A stretch of DNA of 64,000 nt from Lutimonas saemankumensis (GTDB taxonomy: Bacteria; Bacteroidota; Bacteroidia; Flavobacteriales; Flavobacteriaceae). Shown here piece by piece: positions 44,499-53,009 of this stretch (within the stretch, counting starts at the first letter, position 1; every line of letters begins with the position of its first letter). Below the pieces are notes generated by a model. That model was not told the origin of the DNA and ran no database searches. It worked only from the letters and a program-made list of their open reading frames with translations. A program made the position numbers and the translations under genes. Location of the stretch: the NCBI RefSeq assembly GCF_020171465.1, contig NZ_JAIUZR010000003.1:1240001-1304000 (forward strand). Direction: 5' to 3'.

Positions 44499-45125
44499 AT
44501 GCACTCGAAATCGAATATGCTCCAAAGATCAATCCACCTTCTATTCTTCCTATGCATAATCCATTATGGAAGTTTATCAGCTCAGGAACATACGGATCAG
44601 CATAGCTCCTCAGTCAACCACGACACACACCATGGTGACCATAAAAAGCATGCTATTTCGGCCTCCATAAACCATACAATGATATTCAATGCTTTAAAAG
44701 ATGGTGAAAATCCTGCGAACATTACCCTTCCCTCGTTCGGACTAAATTATACCTATCTAATAAATGACAAATGGAGTATTGGTCTTCACAGTGATATCAT
44801 TATTGAAGATTTTGTTGTTAAAGAAAGTTCTTCCACCAGTTCAGATGATGATCATGGAGGAGGTGAAATCAAGGGTATTGAACGAGGAACACCAATAGCA
44901 TCCTGCATTGTCGCAATTTACAAACCTATTCCATATCTGGGTTTGCTGGCAGGATTTGGTCGGGAATTTTCAAGTCATGAAGATTTTACAGTGATCCGAT
45001 TCGGTATTGAAGCTCCCTATCATCTTCCGAAAAACTGGGAACTTTTTGGAGTGCTAACCTATGACATAAATATTGATGCCTATCAGAGCCTCACTTATGG
45101 AATTGGAATCGGTAAATTATTCTAA
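44499..45125 (+). CDS. Secreted beta-barrel-like protein with histidine-rich N-terminus
   Basis: A 208-residue protein I do not recognise as a named family. The signal peptide ends near residue 28 (SLSAQ). A His-rich stretch, HTDQHSSSVNHDTHHGDHKK, covers residues ~31-50, and a second one, DDDHGGGE, lies near 125. The remainder has alternating hydrophobic strands (LNYTYLINDKWSIGLHSDII, LGLLAGFGREFS, LTYGIGIGKLF ending in Phe), which suggests a small outer-membrane beta-barrel. A metal-related role is a guess from the histidines. Its stop overlaps the convergent small-protein gene by 4 bases. Confidence 0.7.
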   Translation: MHSKSNMLQRSIHLLFFLCIIHYGSLSAQEHTDQHSSSVNHDTHHGDHKKHAISASINHTMIFNALKDGENPANITLPSFGLNYTYLINDKWSIGLHSDIIIEDFVVKESSSTSSDDDHGGGEIKGIERGTPIASCIVAIYKPIPYLGLLAGFGREFSSHEDFTVIRFGIEAPYHLPKNWELFGVLTYDINIDAYQSLTYGIGIGKLF

Positions 45126-45514
45126 CCTGAGGTTTTACTTCCTGAAATTCTGAGATATCCCTGTGGATGAGAAACGGTGCCTTTAAAAGAGTCCGTTTCA
45201 AAACGAAGAAAAATATCCAGTTTTTCTCCATGAATCAAAATATGAGCCCTTACCTTGTTATCCTCATAAATAAGGCCCTTCATGGGAATTTCTTCGGAAT
45301 TCATCAAAACCACACCTTTCAATTCATTGTTGGCATAGCTAAAATTTATTGCTCCTCTTTGGTATTTCAATCCAATGTTTGGAGCCAAATATTCCCAGGA
45401 ACCTAATAACTCAGGAGGTACCTCCTCACCAATTATACTCCTGGTATGAGCACTTTTAAATCCAAATAAGATTACCAATAAGACGGGGGTACTTAAAAGT
45501 AAAATTTTCTTCAT
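45122..45514 (-). CDS. Small secreted beta-rich protein, paralogue B
   Basis: A 130-residue protein with an N-terminal signal or anchor (MKKILLLSTPVLLVILFGF). The mature part has a repeating LGSWEYLAPN...YQRGAINF...ELKGVVLM pattern with alternating strands, like a small lipocalin- or FABP-type barrel. It is clearly related to the neighbour at 45659-46033: both have GxWxYxxP, YQxG, L-xG-V and FxGTVxxxxGxLxxxGxK. No known domain is recognised. The two lie 144 bases apart on the same strand, with a terminator between them. Confidence 0.75.
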   Translation of the reverse strand: MKKILLLSTPVLLVILFGFKSAHTRSIIGEEVPPELLGSWEYLAPNIGLKYQRGAINFSYANNELKGVVLMNSEEIPMKGLIYEDNKVRAHILIHGEKLDIFLRFETDSFKGTVSHPQGYLRISGSKTSG

Positions 45515-45611
45515 ATTTCAGGGGTTGATTTCAATTTTTTTGCAAAACTACGAAATAAACACAGTTTTTCAAGCCCCTGAATCATAATTTGTTAAAATAT
45601 AAAACAAAAAA

Positions 45612-45635
45612 ACCGCTGACAAAATTATCAGCGGT
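45612..45635 (-). terminator. Intrinsic terminator between the two small secreted paralogues
   Basis: Stem ACCGCTGA/TCAGCGGT with an 8-base loop is followed by a T-run on the minus strand. It sits just past the stop of the 45659 gene. Confidence 0.8.
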
Positions 45636-45658
45636 CAATAAACAGTTTGAACTATTAT

Positions 45659-46033
45659 TTATTTCTTTGTTCCGTTCATTTTAAGGGCTCCCATTGAATA
45701 GGTTACCGTCCCTTCAAAAGTCTTTTTTGTAAAATTCAGATCAAGTTTAACTATTTCTCCCTGAACATAAATGTCTCCTTTTAAATTCTTTTTCTCAAAC
45801 ACCAAATTTTCCAAAGCCATAGCCTGTCCCCCTATTCTAACCTCTCCGGTCAGTTCGCCATCAACTTTATCGAGAAACAACACTCCTTTTTGGTATTCAT
45901 AACTTGCATCCGGCACCGTATAATCCCATTCTCCAAGAATCCTCTTTACTCCCATAAAACTTTCCGGTACGCTATAACTGCTCAAGACGATCACTGTCAA
46001 CAGCATCAGACTTTTAAATGTAAAATTCTTCAT
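45659..46033 (-). CDS. Small secreted beta-rich protein, paralogue A
   Basis: A 124-residue protein with a signal peptide (MKNFTFKSLMLLTVIVLSSYS). The body repeats the motif seen in its paralogue: ILGEWDYTVPDASYEYQKG, GELTGEVRIGG and FEGTVTYSMGALKMNGTKK. No catalytic residues stand out. It could be a small binding barrel in the periplasm. It has its own terminator, so it is probably expressed separately from paralogue B. Function unknown. Confidence 0.75.
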   Translation of the reverse strand: MKNFTFKSLMLLTVIVLSSYSVPESFMGVKRILGEWDYTVPDASYEYQKGVLFLDKVDGELTGEVRIGGQAMALENLVFEKKNLKGDIYVQGEIVKLDLNFTKKTFEGTVTYSMGALKMNGTKK

Positions 46034-46237
46034 AATGTATTTAAAATATAATTTTGATTATTAAGCTTCAAATCTAACTAAAAATTTCATCTGTTGAAAG
46101 TACAAGATCCAAAATGACAGAATTCAACCTTATTTGCCATATAAAACAGTGTTAATTGCTTGTGAATAAGTAAATTTCTACGCACAATAATATCGGTAAT
46201 AATATGTTATATTGCTCAAAACATTTAAATTTAAATC

Positions 46238-46693
46238 ATGCACAAAAACCTAATTTTTGTATTCTTTCTAATTGCATCCTTTATGGACTTAAAGGCTCAG
46301 GCATATGAATACACCATTGTAACGAGTATTGAATCAGTAGTCCCCATGGGAATTGGTAGATCCAGAATCATCTCTTCGGAAGAAGAAATCAATTATGAGA
46401 ATTTTACCACATCGAGAACTGAAGACAACAAAAAACAGAATAAATCAAAGCGAAGTGATGCCAAAGTTTCTAATTTTGATGAGACCAAAATTTTAAACTT
46501 CTACAGTGCCACGGGTATAAATTTCCAGAATGTAGCTTCAAATGATGCTTTCCTTTCATCAAAAGTGAATAAAATGATTGAAGAAGGTTGGGAACTGGCC
46601 TTTGTTACCAGTGGTGTTGAAAGTGACGCTGGAAAAGGAGACGGAACTGGTATTTTCATTACCCGTTTCATCTTTAAAAGATTAAAGTCTTAA
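46238..46693 (+). CDS. Secreted protein of unknown function
   Basis: A 151-residue protein with a signal peptide (MHKNLIFVFFLIASFMDLKA). Two ordered parts, YEYTIVTSIESVVPMGIGRS and KVNKMIEEGWELAFVTSGVES with GIFITRFIFKR, flank a lysine/serine-rich low-complexity middle (~65-80). The second part recalls DUF4177-type 'GWEL...' proteins, but I would not assign a family. It ends just before a bidirectional terminator shared with the convergent dnaK. Confidence 0.72.
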   Translation: MHKNLIFVFFLIASFMDLKAQAYEYTIVTSIESVVPMGIGRSRIISSEEEINYENFTTSRTEDNKKQNKSKRSDAKVSNFDETKILNFYSATGINFQNVASNDAFLSSKVNKMIEEGWELAFVTSGVESDAGKGDGTGIFITRFIFKRLKS

Positions 46694-46711
46694 ATTAATC
46701 AGTACTGAAAT

Positions 46712-46746
46712 AAAAAAACCGCCACTGAATTGTGGCGGTTTTTTTG
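46712..46746. terminator. Bidirectional terminator between the 46238 gene and dnaK
   Basis: Stem AACCGCCAC/GTGGCGGTT with a 6-base loop has a long A-run on the left and T-run on the right. It lies between the convergent stops at 46693 and 46765. Confidence 0.88.
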
Positions 46747-46764
46747 TATTCATTTGATCTTGAA

Positions 46765-48693
46765 TTAATCTTCTTTGACTTCTTCAAAATCAACATCCTG
46801 CACATCATCCTGAGCGGCATCGTTTCCTCCGGCGGCTCCTGCTCCTGCTCCTGCATCAGGTCCTGCCTGAGCACCTCCTGCCTGAGCTTCTTGTTGTGCT
46901 TTATAAATTTCTTCTGAAGCAGCTTTCCAGGCTTCATTGATCTTTTCCATCGCTGCATCAATCTGAGCAATATCCTTTGACTCATGTGCCTTTTTCAATT
47001 CCTCCAGTGAAGACTCAATCGGTGCCTTTTTGTCAGCAGAAAGCTTTTCACCAAATTCTTTTAACTGGCTTTCTGTCTGAAAGATCATCGCATCTGCTCC
47101 ATTGATCTTTTCAGCTGTCTCTTTCGCCTTCTTATCTGCATCAGCATTTGCTTCAGCATCAGCTTTCATCTTTTGGATTTCTTCTTCAGAAAGTCCTGAA
47201 GATGCTTCGATACGAATATTATGCTCTTTACCCGTACCCTTGTCTTTTGCAGATACATTAATAATACCGTTGGCATCAATATCAAACGTCACTTCAATTT
47301 GAGGAACTCCTCTAGGTGCTGGCGGAATTCCATCTAAATGAAATCTACCAATAGTCTTGTTGTCAGCGGCCATGGCTCTCTCACCCTGAAGAACGTGGAT
47401 CTCAACCGATGGCTGATTATCAGCAGCTGTAGAGAACACCTGGGATTTCTTGGTAGGAATCGTGGTATTGGCTTCAATCAATTTTGTAGCTACGTTACCC
47501 ATTGTTTCGATACCTAATGAAAGAGGTGTTACATCAAGTAAGAGTACATCTTTTACATCTCCCGTCAAAACACCACCCTGAATTGCAGCTCCAATGGCTA
47601 CAACCTCATCAGGATTCACTCCTTTTGAAGGTTTCTTTCCAAAGAATTTTTCAACTTCTTCCTGAATTTTTGGAATTCTCGTGGAACCACCAACCAAAAT
47701 TACATCATCTATTTCCGATTTACTCAAGTCTGCATCTTTCAACGCTGCGCTAACAGGAGTCATAGACCTTTTTACAAGGCTGTCAGATAACTTCTCAAAC
47801 TGAGCTCTTGTCAATGTTTTAACAAGGTGTTTAGGTCCGGACGCTGTAGCCGTAACATAAGGTAAGTTAATTTCTGTCTGCGTGCTTGAAGATAATTCTA
47901 TTTTCGCTTTTTCAGCAGCTTCCTTCAACCTTTGGAGTGCCATTGGGTCATTTCTCAGGTCCATATTCTCCTCTTTGTTGAATTCATCTGCAAGCCAGTC
48001 AATAATCACCTGATCGAAGTCATCACCACCTAGGTGCGTATCACCATTGGTTGATAATACTTCAAATACTCCGTCTCCAATCTCAAGAATTGAAATATCA
48101 AACGTACCTCCACCAAGGTCATATACGGCAATCTTTTTGTCCTGACCTGATTTATCAAGTCCATAAGCCAAAGCTGCTGCGGTAGGTTCGTTAATGATTC
48201 TACTCACCTTTAAACCGGCAATTTCACCAGCTTCTTTTGTGGCTTGTCTTTGGGCATCGTTAAAATATGCAGGAACGGTTACCACTGCTTCCTTTACCTC
48301 AGTTCCAAGGTAGTCTTCAGCTGTCTTCTTCATTTTCTGAAGTACCATGGCAGAAATTTCCTGTGGAGTGTACAATCTTCCATCAATATCAACTCGAGGG
48401 GTGTCATTGTCTCCTTTTACTACTTTATAAGGCACTCTGTCTGCCTCCATTTTTGATTCTGAGAATTTGTTTCCCATAAATCTTTTGATCGAATAAATGG
48501 TCTTGATCGGATTGGTAACCGCCTGACGTTTCGCAGGATCTCCAACCTTTCTTTCACCATCTTCAACAAAAGCAACGATAGAAGGTGTTGTGCGTTTTCC
48601 TTCTGCATTAGGAATTACAACAGGCTCGTTACCTTCCATTACAGAAACGCAGGAGTTGGTTGTTCCTAAATCTATTCCAATTATCTTACTCAT
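46765..48693 (-). CDS. dnaK: Molecular chaperone DnaK (Hsp70)
   Basis: A 642-residue Hsp70. The ATPase domain starts [18 protein letters not shown] and has [31 protein letters not shown] and [16 protein letters not shown]. The substrate domain has [16 protein letters not shown]. The C-terminal tail is Gly/Ala-rich and ends in [13 protein letters not shown], close to the family's EEVKDD-like end. It folds and protects proteins with DnaJ and GrpE, neither of which is adjacent. Upstream there is a -24/-12-like sequence and an inverted repeat instead of a CIRCE element. Confidence 0.97.
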   Translation of the reverse strand: MSKIIGIDLGTTNSCVSVMEGNEPVVIPNAEGKRTTPSIVAFVEDGERKVGDPAKRQAVTNPIKTIYSIKRFMGNKFSESKMEADRVPYKVVKGDNDTPRVDIDGRLYTPQEISAMVLQKMKKTAEDYLGTEVKEAVVTVPAYFNDAQRQATKEAGEIAGLKVSRIINEPTAAALAYGLDKSGQDKKIAVYDLGGGTFDISILEIGDGVFEVLSTNGDTHLGGDDFDQVIIDWLADEFNKEENMDLRNDPMALQRLKEAAEKAKIELSSSTQTEINLPYVTATASGPKHLVKTLTRAQFEKLSDSLVKRSMTPVSAALKDADLSKSEIDDVILVGGSTRIPKIQEEVEKFFGKKPSKGVNPDEVVAIGAAIQGGVLTGDVKDVLLLDVTPLSLGIETMGNVATKLIEANTTIPTKKSQVFSTAADNQPSVEIHVLQGERAMAADNKTIGRFHLDGIPPAPRGVPQIEVTFDIDANGIINVSAKDKGTGKEHNIRIEASSGLSEEEIQKMKADAEANADADKKAKETAEKINGADAMIFQTESQLKEFGEKLSADKKAPIESSLEELKKAHESKDIAQIDAAMEKINEAWKAASEEIYKAQQEAQAGGAQAGPDAGAGAGAAGGNDAAQDDVQDVDFEEVKED

Positions 48694-48748
48694 AATATTA
48701 TATTTTAATTTTAATCAATTCTAATGTTAAATAACTGATGCTGTATAG

Positions 48749-48763
48749 TCAATCATTGTGCCA
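48749..48763 (-). promoter_or_regulatory. Candidate sigma-54 (-24/-12) promoter of dnaK
   Basis: On the minus strand TGGCAC-N5-TTGA fits the RpoN consensus TGGCACG-N4-TTGC except that the final C of the -12 GC is A. GG and the -12 G have the standard 10-base spacing. The -12 element lies ~55 bases before the dnaK ATG, giving a leader of ~45 nt. The identification rests on pattern matching only. Confidence 0.45.
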
Positions 48764-48783
48764 ACAGACAATTTATAGTAATC

Positions 48784-48799
48784 TGTCACGTTTTTGACA
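48784..48799. promoter_or_regulatory. Inverted repeat TGTCA-N6-TGACA upstream of dnaK
   Basis: TGTCA and TGACA, separated by six bases, lie about 20 bases upstream of the -24/-12-like element. This is where an activator or repressor could bind. No regulator can be named. Confidence 0.35.
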
Positions 48800-48906
48800 A
48801 TATAGAATGACATACTGGCATAATTTCTTGAAAAAAAGAGTCAAAATCAGCAGTAAGCATCTATATTTTAATAAAAACAAAAACTTGTCATATAACCAGA
48901 ACAGTT

Positions 48907-48914
48907 TATTTTTG
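48907..48914 (+). promoter_or_regulatory. Candidate -7 promoter element for the GHL10 gene
   Basis: TATTTTTG matches TAnnTTTG, 16 bases before the ATG at 48931. It is divergent from dnaK. Confidence 0.45.
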
Positions 48915-48930
48915 AATTAATAAAAATCGT

Positions 48931-50457
48931 ATGAATCCATTGAGATCCGTCCCGTTCATATTATTGATTTTGTTTTCTCTGCTTCGTATTAAGGCACAGG
49001 AATCGCCCCCACGTGAATTCAGAGGCGTCTGGGTGGCCACTGTTGGGAATATAGACTGGCCCAGCAGCAGAAATCTGACAAGTGAACAGCAAAAAAAGGA
49101 AATCATTAATCTGCTGGACCTTTTCAAGCGACTAAATTTTAATGCCATTATCTTTCAAATCAGGCCTTCTGCCGACGCATTTTACAACTCAAAATACGAA
49201 CCCTGGTCCTATTATCTTAACGGAGAAAACAACAAGGCTCCGAATCCTTACTATGACCCTTTGGCATTTATCATTGAAGAGGCGCATAAAAGAGGCATGG
49301 AGTTCCATGCGTGGCTGAACCCCTATCGCGCGGTGGTGAATTATCATGAGTTCCGATCCAATCCTTTTCCCCTGACCTACGAAAAACCGGAATGGTTTAT
49401 TAATTATGGAAATAACAAATACTTTGATCCGGGAATTCCCGAGGTAAGAACCTACACAACGGCTATTGTTACCGATATTGTCCAGAATTACGATATTGAT
49501 GCCATTCACTTTGATGATTACTTTTATCCTTATAAATTAAATGATGAGATTTTTGATGATGACAGGAGTTTTACTACGCACGGAGGCAATTTCTTTCCCG
49601 AAAACAAAGACGACTGGAGAAGAGAAAATGTGAACGATATCATAAGAGACCTGCATCATACCATTAAGGGCCTCAAACCCTGGGTACAATTTGGAATCAG
49701 CCCTTTTGGGGTCTGGCGCAATAGGGAAGATGATCAAAGAGGTTCTGAAACCCTGGCCGGTCAAACCAATTATGATGATCTCTTTGCTGACATATTATAT
49801 TGGATGAAAAATAGATGGGTAGACTATATTCTTCCTCAGGCCTACTGGCACATTGGACATGAAAAAGTATCTTATGATAAAGTGATCAACTGGTGGTCCG
49901 ATAATTCTTATGGAACCAACCTATACATTGGGCACGGTATATACAAACTTGGAAATGACAGCGAACCCTCTGCATGGACAAATAAAAGCCCGACGGAAAT
50001 AGAAAAACAACTGGAATTGAACCAAAGCCTTTCAAATATTGATGGTAGTGTGTTTTTTAGTGCAAAATCTTTTCTCTCCAATACCTACAACATAAATAAT
50101 ACCTTGGCCAATACATTTTTTGTGCATCCCTCTTTGCAACCCGTGATAAATAAATCAGAAAAATTTACGCCTCAACCTGTTAAAAACGCCAAAATATCTA
50201 AAAACAGGAACAAACAGTACCTTTTATCCTGGGACGTAATTCCCGAGAACGGATCCTATCAGGCCGTCAAATTCCTGGTGTATAAATTTAAAAAGGATGA
50301 GGTTCATAACTTAAATAAGACCTCTAAGATCATAGCCCTTACCGGAAAAACTGAAGTTGAGATCCCCAAAAAGGATATCAACACAGGAGATAGCCTGATC
50401 ATTTTGAGCGTCAGTCGAAACAATAACTTGGGAAACCCGGTCACTGTTAAATTCTAA
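48931..50457 (+). CDS. GHL10-type glycoside hydrolase (DUF187, DigH-like)
   Basis: A 508-residue secreted protein with a signal peptide ending near residue 23 (RIKAQ). A TIM-barrel follows with family hallmarks: REFRGVWVATVGNIDWPS at its start, NAIIFQIRPSADAFY, FHAWLNPYRA, DIDAIHFDDYFYPY with the likely catalytic acids, and WVDYILPQAYWHIG. Pfam GHL10 includes E. coli DigH, a hydrolase of peptide-stripped peptidoglycan strands. The C-terminal ~100 residues look like an Ig or Fn3-type beta domain. Acting on septal wall or on a polysaccharide is inferred. Confidence 0.88.
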   Translation: MNPLRSVPFILLILFSLLRIKAQESPPREFRGVWVATVGNIDWPSSRNLTSEQQKKEIINLLDLFKRLNFNAIIFQIRPSADAFYNSKYEPWSYYLNGENNKAPNPYYDPLAFIIEEAHKRGMEFHAWLNPYRAVVNYHEFRSNPFPLTYEKPEWFINYGNNKYFDPGIPEVRTYTTAIVTDIVQNYDIDAIHFDDYFYPYKLNDEIFDDDRSFTTHGGNFFPENKDDWRRENVNDIIRDLHHTIKGLKPWVQFGISPFGVWRNREDDQRGSETLAGQTNYDDLFADILYWMKNRWVDYILPQAYWHIGHEKVSYDKVINWWSDNSYGTNLYIGHGIYKLGNDSEPSAWTNKSPTEIEKQLELNQSLSNIDGSVFFSAKSFLSNTYNINNTLANTFFVHPSLQPVINKSEKFTPQPVKNAKISKNRNKQYLLSWDVIPENGSYQAVKFLVYKFKKDEVHNLNKTSKIIALTGKTEVEIPKKDINTGDSLIILSVSRNNNLGNPVTVKF

Positions 50458-50473
50458 AAGTCTAAATCGAGAA

Positions 50474-51232
50474 CTATCTTGTAAAAACGAGCTGTGTCTC
50501 AGTTGATAAGTTTTCATCAAATCCATAGCCTCCGTAGTTGAATCCCTTAATCCCTTCAATATTGGAAATTTTATGATCCACTAAATATCTAACCATCAAA
50601 CCACGTGCATGTTTTGCAAAAGTCATGATCACCTTGTACTCTCCGTTTTTAAGGTCTTTAAATACAGGGGTTATCACAGGAACTTTTAAATCCTTAGGCT
50701 GTATCGCTTTGAAATATTCATTACTCGCAAGATTGACAAAAAGTTCATTTTCATCGAGTTCGTTGTTGAGAGCATCTGTAATATGGCTTCCCCAAAATTT
50801 ATATAAATTCGGTTTTACACCCACTTTTAATTTTGTCCCCATCTCCAATCTATAGGCTTGTATCAAATCCAAAGGTTTAAGAATTCCATATTGACCTGAT
50901 AAAATACGCAGGCTGTTTTGCAAAAACTCCAGGTCTTCTTCAGGTATCGTATTGGCATCCAAACCTCTGTACACTTCACCTGTAAAGGCGTAGACCGCTT
51001 GCTTGGAATTATCGGGTTCAAAAGGAAGTTCCCATTCCTGGTTTCTCTCGTAATTCAGTTGTCCCAGGGCTGGAGAAATAGACATTAATTTTGACAGTGA
51101 TCTGGCCGACTTCTTTCTCAAAATCCTGTTCAGGCGTTCCGCCTGTTTTAAAAAGATCGGCTGGCTGTACTCTGTGAAGGGTGCCTCGGATTCAAAATCC
51201 AATGACTTTGCGGGTGAAATAACTATCTTCAT
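50474..51232 (-). CDS. yaaA: Peroxide stress protein YaaA (DUF328)
   Basis: A 252-residue protein that starts MKIVISPAKSLDFES, the YaaA signature. It continues with LYDSGQ-like ALGQLNYERNQ, VYAFTGEVYRGLDA and RILSGQYGILKPLDLIQAYRLEM. The C-terminus FAKHARGLMVRYL is conserved. In E. coli YaaA lowers free iron and limits peroxide damage to DNA. The start at 51232 is chosen because the family begins exactly there; a 34-codon upstream extension overlaps the RluD-type gene. It is the last gene of a minus-strand run PASTA-rluD-yaaA. Confidence 0.92.
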   Translation of the reverse strand: MKIVISPAKSLDFESEAPFTEYSQPIFLKQAERLNRILRKKSARSLSKLMSISPALGQLNYERNQEWELPFEPDNSKQAVYAFTGEVYRGLDANTIPEEDLEFLQNSLRILSGQYGILKPLDLIQAYRLEMGTKLKVGVKPNLYKFWGSHITDALNNELDENELFVNLASNEYFKAIQPKDLKVPVITPVFKDLKNGEYKVIMTFAKHARGLMVRYLVDHKISNIEGIKGFNYGGYGFDENLSTETQLVFTR

Positions 51233-51251
51233 TTTTCTTCTTTTTATACTC

Positions 51252-52295
51252 TTAACTTTTCTCGTGCTGATTAACCGTATATGCCCTCCATTTTTCCAAA
51301 CATTGAACCATATCCTCAGGCAATGGAGAGTCAAAAAATAATCTTTTCTTCGTTACAGGGTGCTCAAACCCAAGCGTTTTTGCATGAAGAGCCTGCCTCG
51401 GCAAAACCTTAAAACAGTTTTCAACAAACTGCCTGTACTTGGTATAGGTTGTTCCCTTTAATATTCGATCCCCACCATATCGCTCATCATTGAATAAAGG
51501 GTGTCCGATGTATTTAAAATGGGCCCTGATCTGATGCGTCCTGCCCGTCTCAAGTTTGCATTCAACCAAAGTGACGTAGTTGAATCTTTCGATCACTTTA
51601 TAATGCGTAACCGCATGCTTTCCGAAATCACCATCAGGAAAAACATCCATTTGCAACCTGTTTTTAAAACTCCTGCCAATATTTCCGGTTATAGTACCCT
51701 TTTCCTCTTCTACACTTCCCCATACAAGGGCATAATAGATCCTGTCCGTGGTTCTTTCGAAGAACTGATTCGCCAGATTTGCCATGGCGTACTCTGTTTT
51801 TGCCACAACCAAAAGTCCACTTGTATTTTTGTCGATCCTGTGTACCAGACCCGGTCTCTCATTACTGTTCTTGGGAAGGTGTTCAAAATGATAAATCAAT
51901 CCGTTCACAAGGGTTCCGCTATAATTTCCATGGCCCGGATGAACCACCATTCCTGCGGGTTTGTTGACCACTACAACTTCTTCATCCTCATAAACCAGAT
52001 CCAATGGAATCTTCTCTGCAACAAGAAGGTTTTCATGAGGCGGATGTGCTAAAACTACTCGAACCACATCCCTTGCCTTTACCTTATGATTTGCTTTAAC
52101 AGGGGCCCCATTGACCAGAACATTTCCGGCCTTTATGGCCTGCTGAATCTTGTTTCGTGTGGCATTCTCGATAAAGTTCATCAAAAACTTATCAACCCTC
52201 AATGGTTCCTGTCCTTCACTGGCCGTAAATTTAAAGTGTTCAAACAGCTCATCTTCAGAACTGATATGTTCTTCGTTTTCCTTCATGAGGTCCAT
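51252..52295 (-). CDS. rluD: RluA-family 23S rRNA pseudouridine synthase (RluD type)
   Basis: A 347-residue enzyme. The N-terminal S4 RNA-binding domain (RVDKFLMNFIENATRNKIQQ) covers ~33-95. The synthase domain carries the catalytic Asp in VHRIDKNTSGLLVVAKT and the conserved VVNKPAGMVVHPGHG and LETGRTHQIRAHF. RluD modifies helix 69 of 23S rRNA; which of the RluA subtypes this is cannot be proven by eye, but S4 plus length favour RluD. It lies between the PASTA gene (20 bases upstream) and yaaA. Confidence 0.9.
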   Translation of the reverse strand: MDLMKENEEHISSEDELFEHFKFTASEGQEPLRVDKFLMNFIENATRNKIQQAIKAGNVLVNGAPVKANHKVKARDVVRVVLAHPPHENLLVAEKIPLDLVYEDEEVVVVNKPAGMVVHPGHGNYSGTLVNGLIYHFEHLPKNSNERPGLVHRIDKNTSGLLVVAKTEYAMANLANQFFERTTDRIYYALVWGSVEEEKGTITGNIGRSFKNRLQMDVFPDGDFGKHAVTHYKVIERFNYVTLVECKLETGRTHQIRAHFKYIGHPLFNDERYGGDRILKGTTYTKYRQFVENCFKVLPRQALHAKTLGFEHPVTKKRLFFDSPLPEDMVQCLEKWRAYTVNQHEKS

Positions 52296-52315
52296 TCCTA
52301 ATTTATAATGACTGT

Positions 52316-52891
52316 TTAATAGACAGTATCCTTGTTGATCAGTCCATCGCCGAGCACCAGATCAATAACCGTATTCTTTGGAAGCTGGTCACCAGGTTTG
52401 ACCTCCTTTCGGTTGATTTCGAGCTCTCTGACAACATCTCTTCCTAGATCTTTTATATACCTTTCCTTTCCAATCCTGAAACCGAGAGATTTAAGTTGGA
52501 TTGTCACTTGCCTTTTAGTCTGATCCAAAACATTGGGAACCGTAACCTTTCTATAGTCTGAAGGGTTCAGGGTAAGGTATATCTTTCTGTTCTCCTTGAC
52601 AAAATCCCCTGGCAAGGGGTTCTGTTCGATCACTGACTGAGGTGGAAATTTAGGGTTGAAACTTGCCGAATCGATAACCACAAAGTTCAATCTGTTTTCC
52701 GAAAGAATTTTTTCAGTTTCAGCAAGACTTAATTTTTCCAGATTAGGTACCAAAATCCTCTCATCGTGCTTGGTGTAATGACCGAGCCATTTTGCCAATC
52801 CCAATACAAGTAAAAGAGAAATGGCCACTATCAATATTATCGTTCTCAGGAACTCTTTGCTTTTAAGGTACTGGAATAATTTCATTTTCAT
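52316..52891 (-). CDS. Single-pass membrane protein with PASTA domains
   Basis: A 191-residue protein: one membrane helix at ~14-34 (TIILIVAISLLLVLGLAKWL), then extracytoplasmic PASTA-type repeats. Visible ones are ILVPNLEKLSLAETEKILSE (~43), VIEQNPLPGDFVKENRKIYL, VTVPNVLDQTKRQVTIQLKS (~116) and a third partial unit ending VKPGDQLPKNTVIDLVLG. PASTA domains bind muropeptides and beta-lactams in PASTA kinases, but no kinase domain is present here. The neighbouring ddl (divergent) and envelope genes point to a wall role. Two in-frame ATGs (52891, 52885) are possible. Confidence 0.85.
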   Translation of the reverse strand: MKMKLFQYLKSKEFLRTIILIVAISLLLVLGLAKWLGHYTKHDERILVPNLEKLSLAETEKILSENRLNFVVIDSASFNPKFPPQSVIEQNPLPGDFVKENRKIYLTLNPSDYRKVTVPNVLDQTKRQVTIQLKSLGFRIGKERYIKDLGRDVVRELEINRKEVKPGDQLPKNTVIDLVLGDGLINKDTVY

Positions 52892-52903
52892 TTTTCAATT
52901 TGT

Positions 52904-52911
52904 CAAATATA
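52904..52911 (-). promoter_or_regulatory. Candidate -7 promoter element for PASTA-rluD-yaaA
   Basis: TATATTTG on the minus strand matches TAnnTTTG, 12-18 bases before the two possible ATG codons of the PASTA gene. Confidence 0.4.
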
Positions 52912-52967
52912 CTTTAAAAATTAATATGCACGAGAAGGAGTAATGGTCAATTGCAGTCTTTTTTTTG

Positions 52968-52975
52968 TAAGTTTG
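52968..52975 (+). promoter_or_regulatory. Candidate -7 promoter element for ddl-coaD
   Basis: TAAGTTTG matches TAnnTTTG, 34 bases before the ddl ATG at 53010. Confidence 0.4.
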
Positions 52976-53009
52976 TTTGATAAGGGGCCTGGCCTGACAA
53001 ATGCATTAC

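Noticed and set aside
48816-48831. Second -24/-12-like sequence (TGGCATAATTTCTTGA) on the plus strand toward the GHL10 gene
   Set aside because: GG to -12 G spacing is one base too long; a TAnnTTTG element nearer the ATG explains the gene better.
50474-51334. 34-codon N-terminal extension of yaaA
   Set aside because: Overlaps the RluD-type gene and reads as unrelated residues before the conserved MKIVISPAKSLD start.
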